This document shows positions 48,376 through 57,969 of a stretch of DNA of 64,000 bases, piece by piece; position 1 is the stretch's first letter; each line of letters opens with the position of its first letter. Source of the DNA: Nitratireductor indicus C115 (GTDB lineage: Bacteria; Pseudomonadota; Alphaproteobacteria; Rhizobiales; Rhizobiaceae); NCBI RefSeq assembly GCF_000300515.1, contig NZ_AMSI01000009.1, forward strand, positions 62,001 to 126,000, given 5' to 3'. The position numbers and the translations under genes were made by a program. Below the pieces are notes generated by a model. The model did no database searches, was not told the DNA's origin, and saw only the letters and a list, made by a program, of their open reading frames with translations.

Positions 48376-49728
48376 ATGGCAAAGAAGTATTTTGGTACGG
48401 ACGGTATCCGCGGCCGCGCGAACCGTTTTCCCATGACGGCCGAGATCGCCATGAAAGTCGGAATGGCGGCTGGCCTGTCGTTCCAGAATGGCAGCCACCG
48501 TCACCGTGTCGTTCTCGGCAAGGACACGCGCCTGTCCGGATACATGATCGAAAACGCGCTGGTTTCCGGTTTTTGCGCCGCCGGCATGGACGTTTTCTTA
48601 CTGGGGCCCATTCCGACGCCGGCGGTCGCCATGCTGGTGCGCTCGCTGCGCGCCGATATCGGCGTGATGATTTCCGCGTCGCACAACCCCTATTACGATA
48701 ATGGCATCAAGCTGTTCGGACCCGACGGCTACAAGCTTTCCGACAAGATCGAAGGTCGCATCGAAGCGATGCTCGACAAGGAAGTCGAGCTGGCGCTCGC
48801 CGACAATGGTGCGCTCGGCCGGGCCAAGCGCGTCGACGGTGTGCATGATCGCTATATCGAATTTGCGAAGCGCACCCTGCCCCGCTCCATGTCGCTTTCA
48901 GGGCTTCGTATCGTAGTCGATTGCGCCAATGGCGCTGCCTATAAGGTCGCGCCCGCGGTTCTCTGGGAACTCGGCGCCGAAGTGGTTGCCATCCATGACG
49001 AGCCGAACGGCGTCAACATCAATGAGGATTGCGGGTCCACGCATCCGTTGAGCCTTGCCCGCAAGGTGCATGAGGTTCGCGCTGATGTGGGCATTGCACT
49101 CGACGGAGATGCCGATCGTGTCGTGATGGTGGACGAAAAGGGCACGGTGATCGATGGCGACCAGATCATGGCGCTGATTGCCGAGTCCTGGCATCAGACC
49201 GGTCGCCTGTCGGGCGGCGGTGTCGTGGCCACGATCATGTCCAATCTCGGCCTCGAGCGCTTTCTCAACGATCTCAAGCTCGATCTGCACCGGGTGAAGG
49301 TAGGTGACCGCTACGTGGTGGAACGCATGCGTGCCAATGGCCTGAATGTCGGCGGCGAGCAGTCCGGTCACGTGGTGCTTTCCGATTTCTCCACCACCGG
49401 AGACGGGTTGGTTGCTGCGCTTCAGGTTCTTGCCTGCATCAAGCGGCAGAACAAGCCGGCGAGCGAGGTCTGCAAGAAATTCGAGCCGGTTCCCCAGCTT
49501 CTCAAGAATGTTCGGGTGAGCGGAGGCGCGCCCCTGGAAACGGCGCCCGTCAAGGCGGCAATCGCCGAAGGTGAGGCGCGTCTGGGTACCGGTGGGCGCC
49601 TTGTCATCAGGCCTTCAGGCACCGAGCCGCTGATCCGCGTCATGGCGGAAGCGGATGATTCCGCGCTGGTCGAAAGCGTGGTGGATGATATCGTGATGGC
49701 CATTTCGAATTCGAAAAACGCCGCTTGA
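48376..49728 (+). CDS. glmM: Phosphoglucosamine mutase
   Basis: Interconverts glucosamine-6- and -1-phosphate on the way to UDP-GlcNAc. The 450 residues have the phosphoserine loop [21 protein letters not shown] with catalytic S102, the metal-binding DGDADR, and [12 protein letters not shown] for phosphate binding. The start ATG 48376 has TAAGGA upstream; the frame opens at 48325. An AT-rich gap of nearly 300 bases before it should carry its promoter. Confidence 0.96.
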   Translation: MAKKYFGTDGIRGRANRFPMTAEIAMKVGMAAGLSFQNGSHRHRVVLGKDTRLSGYMIENALVSGFCAAGMDVFLLGPIPTPAVAMLVRSLRADIGVMISASHNPYYDNGIKLFGPDGYKLSDKIEGRIEAMLDKEVELALADNGALGRAKRVDGVHDRYIEFAKRTLPRSMSLSGLRIVVDCANGAAYKVAPAVLWELGAEVVAIHDEPNGVNINEDCGSTHPLSLARKVHEVRADVGIALDGDADRVVMVDEKGTVIDGDQIMALIAESWHQTGRLSGGGVVATIMSNLGLERFLNDLKLDLHRVKVGDRYVVERMRANGLNVGGEQSGHVVLSDFSTTGDGLVAALQVLACIKRQNKPASEVCKKFEPVPQLLKNVRVSGGAPLETAPVKAAIAEGEARLGTGGRLVIRPSGTEPLIRVMAEADDSALVESVVDDIVMAISNSKNAA

Positions 49729-49804
49729 TCATGACATCCCTTGTGCATCCGAAGTGGTGCACGAGGAATTTTCTATTCTCTTGTATTCGCATAATGCGCT
49801 GAAG

Positions 49805-49838
49805 CGGTTCGGTGAGTGGGAATTCACCGGGCCGTTTT
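49805..49838 (+). terminator. Terminator after glmM
   Basis: CGGTTCGGTGA (49805-49815) pairs with TCACCGGGCCG (49824-49834) over 11 bp with two wobbles, followed by TTTT. Confidence 0.75.
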
Positions 49839-49995
49839 GCATTGCAGCTCCACTCATTTCGCGCAGAGCGTGCATTGTGAACGTGGTTAAGTCTTAAGGT
49901 TAAGCCGTACTTAACTTTTTTATTCAAATATCCCGTCAACCAGCAATCAGCCATGTGCCCAAGGGGGGCCGCGGCGACGCCAAGGATGGGAAGTC

Positions 49996-50847
49996 ATGTT
50001 GAAACACCTGAAGGTTTTCGGGGCGGCCTTTATGCTTTTCGCCCCGACTCTCGGCAATGCGGCCGATCTTTACGAGCCGCCGATCGTCGAGGCCCCGCCG
50101 CCGCCTCCATTCATCGAGCCTGCGCCTGCCTCCTTTGGCGGCTGGTATCTGCGCGGCGACCTGGATTACCACTGGTCGAGCCTGCGCGGGACCGAATACA
50201 TCACCTATGGCGGCAGCGGCGGTACGGATCGTTTCGACACCACCAAGCTCAAGGGCGCCTTCTCGCTCGGTGCTGGCGTGGGTTATCAGATCAACCGTCA
50301 TCTGCGTGCGGATCTGACTGGCGATTACTGGTTCAAGTCTGATTTCGAGGGCAGCACTTCGGGCACCTGCGGTGGCGGTTCTCCGTGCGTGTCCACGGAC
50401 AAGTCGGCTTACAGCGCTCTGCTTCTGCTCGCCAATGCGTATGTGGACCTGGGTACCTATCATGGCATCACGCCTTATGTCGGTGCGGGTATCGGTGGCG
50501 CCTACGTGATGTGGGACGATCTGGAAAATGCCATCTCCGGCGGCTCCACGGTCGTGCACAAGGGGTCGAAGAACTGGCGTTTTGCCTATGCGCTGATGGC
50601 CGGTGCTTCCTACTGCCTCACGCAGAACCTCAATCTCGATGTCGGTTACCGCTTCACGCACATCAATGGCGGCCGCATGTTCGAATACGCCTCGGGCGTT
50701 GCACCGGGCTTCGACAAGGGCATCAACGTTCACGAGGCGCGTGCCGGTCTGCGTTATCAGTTCGGCCCGGGCAATCCCAATTGCGCCCCCGCGCCGCAGG
50801 TGGTCAGCTATGAGCCGCCGGCTTTCGAGCCTCCGGTCTACAAATAA
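49996..50847 (+). CDS. Omp25/Omp31-like outer-membrane beta-barrel protein
   Basis: A 283-residue protein with signal peptide MLKHLKVFGAAFMLFAPTLG (cleavage near GNAA-DL), a Pro-rich start (PPIVEAPPPPPFIEPAP) and a beta-barrel with FGGWYLRGDLDYHWSSL, GITPYVGAGIGGAYVMWDD, LNLDVGYRFTHINGG and an aromatic strand end. The family includes Brucella Omp25/Omp31 porins and immunogens. It has four extra Cys residues (SYCL, CGGGSPC, PNC). A paralogue follows 203 bases later. Confidence 0.85.
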   Translation: MLKHLKVFGAAFMLFAPTLGNAADLYEPPIVEAPPPPPFIEPAPASFGGWYLRGDLDYHWSSLRGTEYITYGGSGGTDRFDTTKLKGAFSLGAGVGYQINRHLRADLTGDYWFKSDFEGSTSGTCGGGSPCVSTDKSAYSALLLLANAYVDLGTYHGITPYVGAGIGGAYVMWDDLENAISGGSTVVHKGSKNWRFAYALMAGASYCLTQNLNLDVGYRFTHINGGRMFEYASGVAPGFDKGINVHEARAGLRYQFGPGNPNCAPAPQVVSYEPPAFEPPVYK

Positions 50848-50870
50848 ATACGGCACTCCAGCTTAGTTCG

Positions 50871-50904
50871 AACCGCCCGGTCCCTGCCCGGGCGGTTTTG
50901 TTTT
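50871..50904 (+). terminator. Terminator between the two outer-membrane protein genes
   Basis: AACCGCCCGG (50871-50880), loop, CCGGGCGGTT (50888-50897), then TTGTTTT. The first gene therefore terminates before the second. Confidence 0.88.
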
Positions 50905-51050
50905 GCGCGCAGTTTCCCAAGGCGCGGGCTTCACGAATAAAAGCGCTAACCCTCCGTTAGCCTTAACCGCCGCTTAACCGCCATGGTTAACAATGGCGAG
51001 AACAGCGGCGGGGGCAACGTTAATCCGTCGCATCTTGCGGAGTTCGGATT

Positions 51051-51890
51051 ATGTTCAAAGTTACCCGTCTGCTTGTCTCGTCGGCCATCCTGGCCGCAGC
51101 ACCTGTCGGCTTTGCCAAGGCTGCCGATTACGACCCCCCAATCGTCATCGAAGAAGCGCCGGACCTTGTGCCGGTCGAAATCGGTTCGGGTTGGTATCTG
51201 CGCGGCGATATCGGTTATTCGCTCAAGACGGAAGGCAAGGATCCCTTCGTCTACCGCACCTTCGACGGTGCGTCCTATGGTTCCAGCCAGTTCAATTCGG
51301 CGTCGCTCTCCAAGGATTTCAGCTTCGGCGTAGGCTTCGGCTATTCCTTCACGGACTGGTTGCGCGCCGACGTCACGGTGGATCGCTTTAGCGGCAGCTT
51401 CAGCGGAACTACATCGAGCGCAAGTCCCTGCCCCACTGCCCCTGCGGGCACAACCTGCCGCTCGGAGGATTCGTCTGAGTTCACCGCCTACTCGGCAATG
51501 ATCAACGGCTATGTCGATCTCGGTACATTTGTCGGTTTCACGCCCTATGTGGGCGCCGGCGTGGGCTACACCTATGTGAAGTGGGACGACCTCAACAACA
51601 GCTCCTACTGTGTGGGTGCGACCTGCCCGAGCCCGGCACTCGTGGGAACCACGGCCCATGGCGGCGCATCCGACTGGCGCTTCACCTATGCCCTCATGGC
51701 GGGCGTTGCCTATGATGTGACCGACAACATGAAGATCGATGTCGGATATCGGTATCGCAGCATCGCAGGCGGTGACATGTTCAACTGGGATGCGGCCACC
51801 GCGACCGCCGGTGCCACCGGAATCCAGGCGAATGACCCCGGCTTCAACAGCCATGAGGTCCGTGTCGGTCTGCGCTACGAACTCTGGTGA
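51051..51890 (+). CDS. Outer-membrane beta-barrel protein, paralogue
   Basis: A 279-residue Omp25/31-like protein with signal peptide MFKVTRLLVSSAILAAAPVG (cleavage near AKA-AD), then GSGWYLRGDIGYSLKTEG, FTDWLRADVTVDRFSGSFSG, VGFTPYVGAGVGYTYVKWDD, MKIDVGYRYRSIAGG, and a short final strand ending in LRYELW with the aromatic terminal residue. It has four Cys in two pairs (SPCPT and CRSE, CVGATC). Its own promoter and terminator surround it. Confidence 0.86.
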   Translation: MFKVTRLLVSSAILAAAPVGFAKAADYDPPIVIEEAPDLVPVEIGSGWYLRGDIGYSLKTEGKDPFVYRTFDGASYGSSQFNSASLSKDFSFGVGFGYSFTDWLRADVTVDRFSGSFSGTTSSASPCPTAPAGTTCRSEDSSEFTAYSAMINGYVDLGTFVGFTPYVGAGVGYTYVKWDDLNNSSYCVGATCPSPALVGTTAHGGASDWRFTYALMAGVAYDVTDNMKIDVGYRYRSIAGGDMFNWDAATATAGATGIQANDPGFNSHEVRVGLRYELW

Positions 51891-51914
51891 GTTTCGTTCT
51901 CAATCATGAGAAAG

Positions 51915-51939
51915 CCCCGCCTCGATGGCGGGGTTTTTT
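51915..51939 (+). terminator. Terminator after the second outer-membrane protein gene
   Basis: CCCCGCC (51915-51921), loop TCGAT, GGCGGGG (51927-51933), TTTTTT. Confidence 0.9.
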
Positions 51940-52099
51940 GTTGAGTTGAGTTCAGGGATACGGCGTTAGAATGTTTTGGTGGACTTCAGATTCTGTCGTT
52001 CGATACGCCTTCAGCCCCTGCTTTCCGCCGTCACGCGAAGTTCGGGCGCCGCAAAATGCCCTAGATCGGTTGGCTGTTTCAGGGAAACCCTGGACCGAC

Positions 52100-52165
52100 C
52101 TATCTCTTTGTTTTTCCGCATTTATGCAGACGTCAGGTGGTTCCACCTGACTGTAAAACGCCCTA
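52100..52165 (-). repeat. 3'-UTR repeat, copy B (after polA)
   Basis: The reverse complement reads TAG (polA stop) then GGGCGTTTTACAGTC and a perfect palindrome GTCAGGTGG/CCACCTGAC (52132-52140 and 52143-52151), then the 22-base core identical to copy A (52116-52137). This follows polA in the same sense as copy A follows argG. Confidence 0.8.
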
Positions 52166-55114
52166 ATGCGCCTCGTCCCAATTGTCAGCGGCGCGGGCTT
52201 CCACCTGTAGGGGAACGGAGAGCGCGCGAGCCGGCAATGCCGCGTTTTCCATGATGTCGCAAATCACGGGAATGACCTTTTCGACGGCTTCTTCGGGTGC
52301 TTCGAAAACCAGTTCGTCATGCACCTGAAGGAGCATCTGCACTTCGCCCAGCCCGGCATTCTCAAGCGCGGCGTCCATGCGGGCCATGGCGCGGCGAATG
52401 ATATCGGCTGCCGAACCCTGGATCGGAGCGTTGATGGCGGCACGCTCGTTGAAAGCGCGCAGCTGAGGGTTGGACGAGCGGATTTCAGGGTAATGGGCCC
52501 TACGTCCGAAGATCGTCTCGACATATCCCGTGGCGCGGGCCTGCGCCTTGGTGTTGTCCATATAGTCCTTGATGCCGGGGAAACGCTCGAAATAGCGCTT
52601 GATGTATGCGCCTGCTTCCTCGCGCGGAATGCCGAGCTGATTGGCCAGACCAAAAGCCGAAATGCCGTAGATGATGCCGAAATTGATCGCCTTGGCGCGG
52701 CGGCGCACCTCGGGGGGCATGCCTTCGACCGGTACGTCGAACATCTCCGATGCCGTCATAGCATGAATGTCCAGCCCGTCGGCGAAGGCCTTCTTGAGCT
52801 CGGGAATGTCGGCGACATGGGCCAGAACCCGCAATTCGATCTGGCTGTAATCGGCGGAGATGAGCTTGCGGCCCCTGGGCGCGATGAACGCCGCGCGAAT
52901 CTTGCGGCCCTCCGCCGTGCGGACGGGGATGTTCTGCAAATTCGGTTCGGAGGAGGAAAGCCGCCCCGTCGTGGTGGATGCAAGCGCGTAGGAGGTGTGG
53001 ACGCGGCCAGTCTCTGCGTTAATATAGCCGGGCAGGGCATCCGTATAAGTGGATTTGAGCTTGGTCACCTGGCGCCAGTCGACGATCTTGCGCGGCAGCG
53101 GGTGGCCCGCCGTCGCCAGGTCCTCGAGAACCTGCGCGGATGTCGACCACTGGCCGGTTTTCGTCTTGCTGCCGCCGGGAAGCCCCATCTTTCCGAAGAG
53201 AATGTCGCCGAGCTGCTTGGGGGAGCCGATGGTGAAGCGCTCGCCTGCCAGTTCGTAGATTTCGTCTTCCATGGCCGCCGCAGTCTGGGCGAAGTCGCCG
53301 GACAGGCGCGACAGTATTTGTCGATCCACTTCGATGCCGCGGTGTTCCATGCGGCCTATCACCGGAATCATGGGGCGCTCGAGCCGTTCATAGACGGAAA
53401 CGAGACCACGAGCGGCGAGACGCGGTTTCAGCACCTGCCAGAGGCGCAGCGTGATGTCGGCATCCTCCGCCGCGTAGGCGGTGGCGCGCTCGATATCGAC
53501 CATGTCGAAGGTGATCTGGTTGCGGCCGCTGCCCGTCAGCTCCTTGTATGGAATGGGCACATGCCCGAGCCAGCGCTCGGAAAGAGCGTCCATGCCGTGA
53601 CCCACGGTGCCGTGGCTGCCGGTGCCGGCATCGAGCACATAGGAAATCAGCATCGTATCATCGCAATTCACGATCTCGACGCCGAGCCGATACATCAAAA
53701 GCCAGTCATATTTCAGGTTCTGGCCGATCTTGAGCACCGCCGGATCGGCCATCAGGCCGCGAATGGCATCAAGCGCTTCCTTTTCGGGTATCTGCCCCTC
53801 GATCAGACCGCCGCCCAGAAGATCGCCTGTGCCGTTCTTGTGGGACAGAGGCACGTAGGCAGCCTTGCCGGGTCGGCTCGCCAGCGAAAAGCCGCACAGC
53901 TCTGCCTGCATGGGGTCGAGGGAGGTGGTTTCGGTGTCGAAGGCCACCAGACCTGCCTCGTAGGCATCGGCGATCCATTCCCGCAGCGTGTCGAGATCGC
54001 GGATACAGACATAGGCAGTCCGGTCTATCGTCTGCGCGGGCGCTGCTTCAGCCAGGGCGTCGGCCAGTTTCTGCGGGGTATCGACACCGTCTGCGACGCT
54101 GGATGCAGCACTTGCTGTTCCCGTGGCGTCCTTTCCGGAAGCCGCATCGGAGCCCATATCGGGGCCATGTGCCTCATCGCCGGCTTCCACTTCCACATGC
54201 GTGGCATCGATCTCGCCCGCATCGGCGCCCGTTGCCTCGGCTACACGGCGGGTAAGCGTGGAGAATTCCATCGCCTTCAGGAAGCCGATCAGCTTTGGCC
54301 CGTCAGGGGGGCTAAGCTCGAATGTGTCCACGCCCTCTTCCACGGGGGCATCGATGCGCAGGCGCACCAGTTCACGTGAAACACGGGCCTTCTCGGCATG
54401 CTCGATCAGATTTTCACGGCGCTTGTTCTGCTTGATTTCGCCGGCCCGCTCCAGAAGCGTGTCGAGGTCGCCATATTCCTCCAGAAGCTGGGCGGCGGTC
54501 TTAGGCCCGATGCCGGGCACGCCTGGCACATTGTCGACCGAATCGCCGGTCAGCGCCTGCAGATCGATCATCTTTTCAGGCGGCACGCCCCATTTCTCGA
54601 TCACTTCCGGAATGCGGATTTCGCGATCCTTCATGGGGTCGTACATGGACACCTGGTCAGTGACGAGCTGCATCAAATCCTTGTCGGAGGAAATAATGGT
54701 CGTCTCAGCCCCGGCTTCCGAAGCCAGGCGGGCATAGGTGGCTATAAGATCGTCGGCCTCGAAACCCTGCAATTCGACGCAGGGAAGGTCGAAAGCGCGG
54801 GTCGCCTCGCGGATCAAGCCGAATTGCGGCACCAGATCCTCCGGCGGCTCGGAGCGATTGGCCTTGTATTCGGGATAGAGGTCATTTCGGAAAGTTTTCG
54901 AAGAGTGGTCGAAAATAACCGCGAAATGCGTGGGGGTGACACCCACTTCCGTATCGCGCGCATTCTGCAACAGCTTCCAGAGCATGTTGCAGAAGCCGGC
55001 GACGGCGCCCACCGGCAGGCCGTCGGATTTGCGGGTCAGCGGGGGCAGCGCGTGGTAGGCGCGAAAAATATAGCCCGAGCCGTCAACGAGGAAGAGGTGA
55101 TCGCCTTTTTTCAT
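52163..55114 (-). CDS. polA: DNA polymerase I
   Basis: Repair and Okazaki-fragment polymerase of 983 residues. The 5'-nuclease domain starts at LFLVDGSGYIFRAYHALP with ISSDKDLMQLVTDQV and LTGDSVDNVPGVPGIGPKTA. After a Glu/Ala/Asp-rich linker the 3'-5' exonuclease keeps its acidic residues (AFDTETTSLDP, GQNLKYDW, YAAEDADITLRL). The polymerase has motif A DYSQIELRVLAH, motif B RRAKAINFGIIYGISAFGLANQLG and motif C LLQVHDELVFE. ATG 55114 is the family start; the frame opens upstream at 55291. A parS-like sequence lies within it. Confidence 0.97.
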   Translation of the reverse strand: MKKGDHLFLVDGSGYIFRAYHALPPLTRKSDGLPVGAVAGFCNMLWKLLQNARDTEVGVTPTHFAVIFDHSSKTFRNDLYPEYKANRSEPPEDLVPQFGLIREATRAFDLPCVELQGFEADDLIATYARLASEAGAETTIISSDKDLMQLVTDQVSMYDPMKDREIRIPEVIEKWGVPPEKMIDLQALTGDSVDNVPGVPGIGPKTAAQLLEEYGDLDTLLERAGEIKQNKRRENLIEHAEKARVSRELVRLRIDAPVEEGVDTFELSPPDGPKLIGFLKAMEFSTLTRRVAEATGADAGEIDATHVEVEAGDEAHGPDMGSDAASGKDATGTASAASSVADGVDTPQKLADALAEAAPAQTIDRTAYVCIRDLDTLREWIADAYEAGLVAFDTETTSLDPMQAELCGFSLASRPGKAAYVPLSHKNGTGDLLGGGLIEGQIPEKEALDAIRGLMADPAVLKIGQNLKYDWLLMYRLGVEIVNCDDTMLISYVLDAGTGSHGTVGHGMDALSERWLGHVPIPYKELTGSGRNQITFDMVDIERATAYAAEDADITLRLWQVLKPRLAARGLVSVYERLERPMIPVIGRMEHRGIEVDRQILSRLSGDFAQTAAAMEDEIYELAGERFTIGSPKQLGDILFGKMGLPGGSKTKTGQWSTSAQVLEDLATAGHPLPRKIVDWRQVTKLKSTYTDALPGYINAETGRVHTSYALASTTTGRLSSSEPNLQNIPVRTAEGRKIRAAFIAPRGRKLISADYSQIELRVLAHVADIPELKKAFADGLDIHAMTASEMFDVPVEGMPPEVRRRAKAINFGIIYGISAFGLANQLGIPREEAGAYIKRYFERFPGIKDYMDNTKAQARATGYVETIFGRRAHYPEIRSSNPQLRAFNERAAINAPIQGSAADIIRRAMARMDAALENAGLGEVQMLLQVHDELVFEAPEEAVEKVIPVICDIMENAALPARALSVPLQVEARAADNWDEAH
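54368..54383. other. parS-like sequence inside polA
   Basis: CAGTTCACGTGAAACA, 13/16 to the consensus, with a perfect right half-site and the CACGTG core. It encodes VSREL in the 5'-nuclease region. It is about 36 kb from the origin and may be functional or chance. Confidence 0.4.
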
Positions 55115-55510
55115 GGCTGTAACGGGTAGCGCGGCGGTCGGCACGTGTCCATGGCAAAGGGGGCATCGGGGCCGCGTAATGCCCATCGTACTGACATGCG
55201 CGAACACGTGTTTTGGCCGGGGCGGAGCTCGTATCACGTGTTTGTTACGAATATGTAATGCTCGTGCCCTTGAATAGCCACGTTCAAACACAAAATAAAC
55301 GACAGCGGCATTTTTCGCCGTGGTCCGGTCAAGGCCCGTCCCCCGCCTTTCCCGGGCAATATAGCGGCAGCCTCATCCCCCCTCTCCGGGCTGCCGCGGT
55401 GTTTCAAGCATGGCCGCCGTGGTTACCCCCTCCACCACGGCGGCACTTGCTTTTTAAGGGGCTTTTTAAGGGCGGAAAATCATCCGGCAAAACAGCATTG
55501 CGAGACCGGT
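55115..55510. other. 396-base gap between polA and mur
   Basis: No gene recognised. It contains a perfect 11-bp inverted repeat, GCCGCCGTGGT (55413-55423) and ACCACGGCGGC (55434-55444), followed by a T run (GCTTTTT), so it would terminate rightward transcription; no rightward gene ends here. A direct repeat of GCTTTTTAAGGG occurs twice just after it. A CACGTG near 55203-55240 has only half-site similarity to parS. Confidence 0.5.
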
Positions 55511-55942
55511 TCAGCCTTTCCGGCGCTTGCGGCAATACAATTCGAGCCGATGGTGCATGATGTCGTATCCCAGCTCGCGCGCAATTTCTTCCTGCAAGGC
55601 TTCGATCTTGGTCGAGTGGAATTCGATCACGTCGCCCGTGTCGATGTCGATCAGGTGATCGTGGTGCTCGCCGCTTGCCTGCTCGAAGCGTGCGCGCCCA
55701 CCATCAAAGGCATGCCGGTGGATTGCACCCATGCCTTCCAGAAGTTTCATCGTGCGGTAGACGGTAGAGAGCGAAATGCTTGAATCGATTGCCGAGGCGC
55801 GTTGGAAAATCTCCATTGCGTCGGGGTGATCGTCCGTGTCGCCCAGAATCTGCAGGATGATCTTGCGCGGCCGGGTAATTCTCACCCCTGCCCGGCGCAT
55901 TTCCCTTTCATAATCCGGCTTTTGGTTCGCATGCTGATTCAT
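55511..55942 (-). CDS. mur: Fur family regulator, probably Mur (manganese-responsive)
   Basis: A 143-residue metalloregulator with the winged-helix domain ([56 protein letters not shown]) and the metal site [16 protein letters not shown]. It lacks the CxxC zinc knuckle of enterobacterial Fur, as is usual for the alphaproteobacterial Mur branch. It diverges from sitABCD, and palindromic operators lie at both promoter sides. Whether it senses Mn or Fe is inferred from this neighbourhood. Confidence 0.88.
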   Translation of the reverse strand: MNQHANQKPDYEREMRRAGVRITRPRKIILQILGDTDDHPDAMEIFQRASAIDSSISLSTVYRTMKLLEGMGAIHRHAFDGGRARFEQASGEHHDHLIDIDTGDVIEFHSTKIEALQEEIARELGYDIMHHRLELYCRKRRKG

Positions 55943-55972
55943 GGGGCAATTATGCGCCAGATGACAATCAGT

Positions 55973-55986
55973 TGCAAAGATTTGCG
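55973..55986. promoter_or_regulatory. Mur-box-like palindrome near the mur start
   Basis: TGCAAAGATTTGCG: TGCAAA and TTTGCG around GA. It lies about 30 bases upstream of mur, which suggests autoregulation. Confidence 0.55.
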
Positions 55987-56090
55987 GCGGGTCGCTCGTG
56001 CAAAACCACCTTCGGCTCCTCTTCCACTGACGGGATCATGTCCATTTCAACCTGGTGTGAGATGACCTGGTGAGAAAAATATTTTCTTAA

Positions 56091-56111
56091 TGCAAACGAT
56101 TTGCAATTGCA
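56091..56111. promoter_or_regulatory. Overlapping palindromes upstream of sitA (Mur box)
   Basis: TGCAAA-CGA-TTTGCA (56091-56105) is a perfect 6-3-6 inverted repeat, overlapped by the palindrome TGCAATTGCA (56102-56111). It is 70-90 bases before the sitA start, where a promoter operator would be. The half-site matches the TGCAA elements reported for Mur-responsive sequences. Confidence 0.65.
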
Positions 56112-56179
56112 TTGACGAGGAAAGCTATTGCGGCTAGTTTCCAAAAAATCGAAGGTCTTTCAGGTTTCAGGAGATAATC

Positions 56180-57088
56180 ATGGGTTTTTCCGGAACGGGC
56201 ATGTCCGGACGGGTCGCCATCGTTCTTGCAGCGGTTCTTTTCTCTTCCTCTGCCATTGCCGCAGAGACGCGCTTCAAGGCGATCACCACCTTTACCGTTA
56301 TCGCCGATATGGCGCGAAACGTGGCGGGCGATACGGCAATCGTGGAATCCATCACCAAGCCCAATGCGGAGATCCATAATTACCAGCCGACACCGGGAGA
56401 TATATTACGGGCGCAGGATGCCGATCTGATCCTCTGGAACGGGCTCAACCTCGAACTCTGGTTCGAGCGCTTCTTCCGCAATCTCAAGGATGTTCCCAGC
56501 GTGATCGTTTCGAAGGGCGTTGAGCCTCTGGGGATTGCCGAGGGGCCTTACACGGGCAAACCCAACCCGCATGCCTGGATGTCACCAACCGACGCTCTCA
56601 CCTATATCGACAATATCCGCGATGCCTTTTCCCAATACGATCCGGAAAACGCCGCAGCCTATGCCGCCAATGCGCAAGCCTATAAGGCAAAGATCGAGGC
56701 AACGGTGGAGCCGTTGCGGGAGCGGCTTGCCAAAATTCCCGAAGCGCATCGCGTTCTGGTGACGAGCGAAGGCGCCTTCAGCTATCTCGCCCGCGATTTT
56801 GGGCTCAAGGAACTTTATATCTGGCCGATCAATGCCGATCAGCAGGGAACGCCGCAGCAGGTGCGCCATGTAATCGACCGAATTCGGGAGATGAACGCCC
56901 GCGCCGTCTTTTCCGAAAGCACGGTTTCACCCCGGCCTGCGCAGCAGGTGGCCCGGGAGACGGGTACCGCCTATGGTGGCGTGCTTTATGTCGATTCACT
57001 AAGCGATGCGGATGGCGCCGTGCCGACCTATCTCGATCTTCTGCGTGTGACCACCGAGACCATCGCCAAGGGGCTCGATACTCAATGA
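56180..57088 (+). CDS. sitA: Manganese/zinc ABC transporter substrate-binding protein (SitA-like)
   Basis: Periplasmic metal-binding lipoprotein/protein of the cluster A-I (ZnuA/MntC) family, 302 residues. A signal peptide at the N-terminus ([19 protein letters not shown]) precedes [15 protein letters not shown], with His ligands in [10 protein letters not shown] and [18 protein letters not shown], a Glu in VTSEGAF, and an Asp in YVDSLSD. There is no His-rich loop, which favours manganese over zinc. It overlaps sitB (ATGA). Confidence 0.9.
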   Translation: MGFSGTGMSGRVAIVLAAVLFSSSAIAAETRFKAITTFTVIADMARNVAGDTAIVESITKPNAEIHNYQPTPGDILRAQDADLILWNGLNLELWFERFFRNLKDVPSVIVSKGVEPLGIAEGPYTGKPNPHAWMSPTDALTYIDNIRDAFSQYDPENAAAYAANAQAYKAKIEATVEPLRERLAKIPEAHRVLVTSEGAFSYLARDFGLKELYIWPINADQQGTPQQVRHVIDRIREMNARAVFSESTVSPRPAQQVARETGTAYGGVLYVDSLSDADGAVPTYLDLLRVTTETIAKGLDTQ

Positions 57089-57969
57089 ACGCACCCGTTC
57101 TGCCTGTCGCCACAGGAATTGACGTCCGCGACGTCACGGTGACCTATCGCAACGGCCATACCGCATTGCGCGATGCCAGCTTCTCCATCCCGACCGGTTC
57201 CATAACCGCCCTGGTCGGGGTGAATGGCAGCGGCAAGTCCACGCTTTTCAAGGCGATCATGGGTTTCGTTCCCCTGGCCAAGGGCAGTGTTTCCATTCTC
57301 GGTGAACCGGCGGGCCGCGCGCTCAAGCGCAATGTCGTTTCCTATGTTCCGCAGGCCGAGGAAGTGGACTGGAACTTTCCGGTGCTGGTGGAGGATGTGG
57401 TGATGATGGGCCGTTACGGCCACATGAACTTCCTGCGCTGGCCCCGCCGGGTGGACCACGACAAGGTGGCGGCGGCGCTTGCGCGCGTCGGCATGGCCGA
57501 CTACCGCAAGCGCCAGATCGGCGAACTTTCCGGCGGGCAGAAAAAGCGGGTTTTTCTCGCGCGCGCTTTGGCGCAGGAAGGCCGTGTCATCCTGCTGGAT
57601 GAGCCGTTTACGGGCGTGGATGTGCGCACGGAGGAATCCATCATCGCGTTGCTTGGGGCTTTGCGGGAAGAGGGGCATGTGATGCTCGTTTCCACGCACA
57701 ATCTGGGCAGCGTTCCTCGTTTTTGCGACCGAACGGTTCTCATCAATCGCACGGTGCTCGCCTCCGGGCCGACGGAGGAGGTCTTTACCCGCTCCAATCT
57801 GGAACAGGCTTTTGGCGGCGTGCTGCGGCAATTCACGCTCGGTGGCGAGGAGCTGCATGAGGATGCGGAGAAGGATACGCGGCAGGTGACCGTGCTTACC
57901 GACGACGAGCGGCCTTTCGTGATCTATGGCGACGAGGCGACCCCGGACGACGGGGAGACGCGGAAATGA
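57085..57969 (+). CDS. sitB: Manganese ABC transporter ATP-binding protein
   Basis: Cytoplasmic ATPase of the SitABCD importer, 294 residues. Walker A is [12 protein letters not shown], the signature [21 protein letters not shown], Walker [12 protein letters not shown], and the switch His STHNLG. The C-terminal 40 residues are acidic and unlike the core. ATGA overlaps on both sides join it to sitA and sitC. Confidence 0.94.
   Translation: MNAPVLPVATGIDVRDVTVTYRNGHTALRDASFSIPTGSITALVGVNGSGKSTLFKAIMGFVPLAKGSVSILGEPAGRALKRNVVSYVPQAEEVDWNFPVLVEDVVMMGRYGHMNFLRWPRRVDHDKVAAALARVGMADYRKRQIGELSGGQKKRVFLARALAQEGRVILLDEPFTGVDVRTEESIIALLGALREEGHVMLVSTHNLGSVPRFCDRTVLINRTVLASGPTEEVFTRSNLEQAFGGVLRQFTLGGEELHEDAEKDTRQVTVLTDDERPFVIYGDEATPDDGETRK

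Noticed and set aside
52319-54379. A plus-strand ORF of 686 codons opposite polA.
   Set aside because: An antisense shadow of polA with no family signature or translation signal.
55203-55245. CACGTG sequences upstream of polA as parS sites.
   Set aside because: Only the central hexamer matches; flanking bases disagree on both arms.
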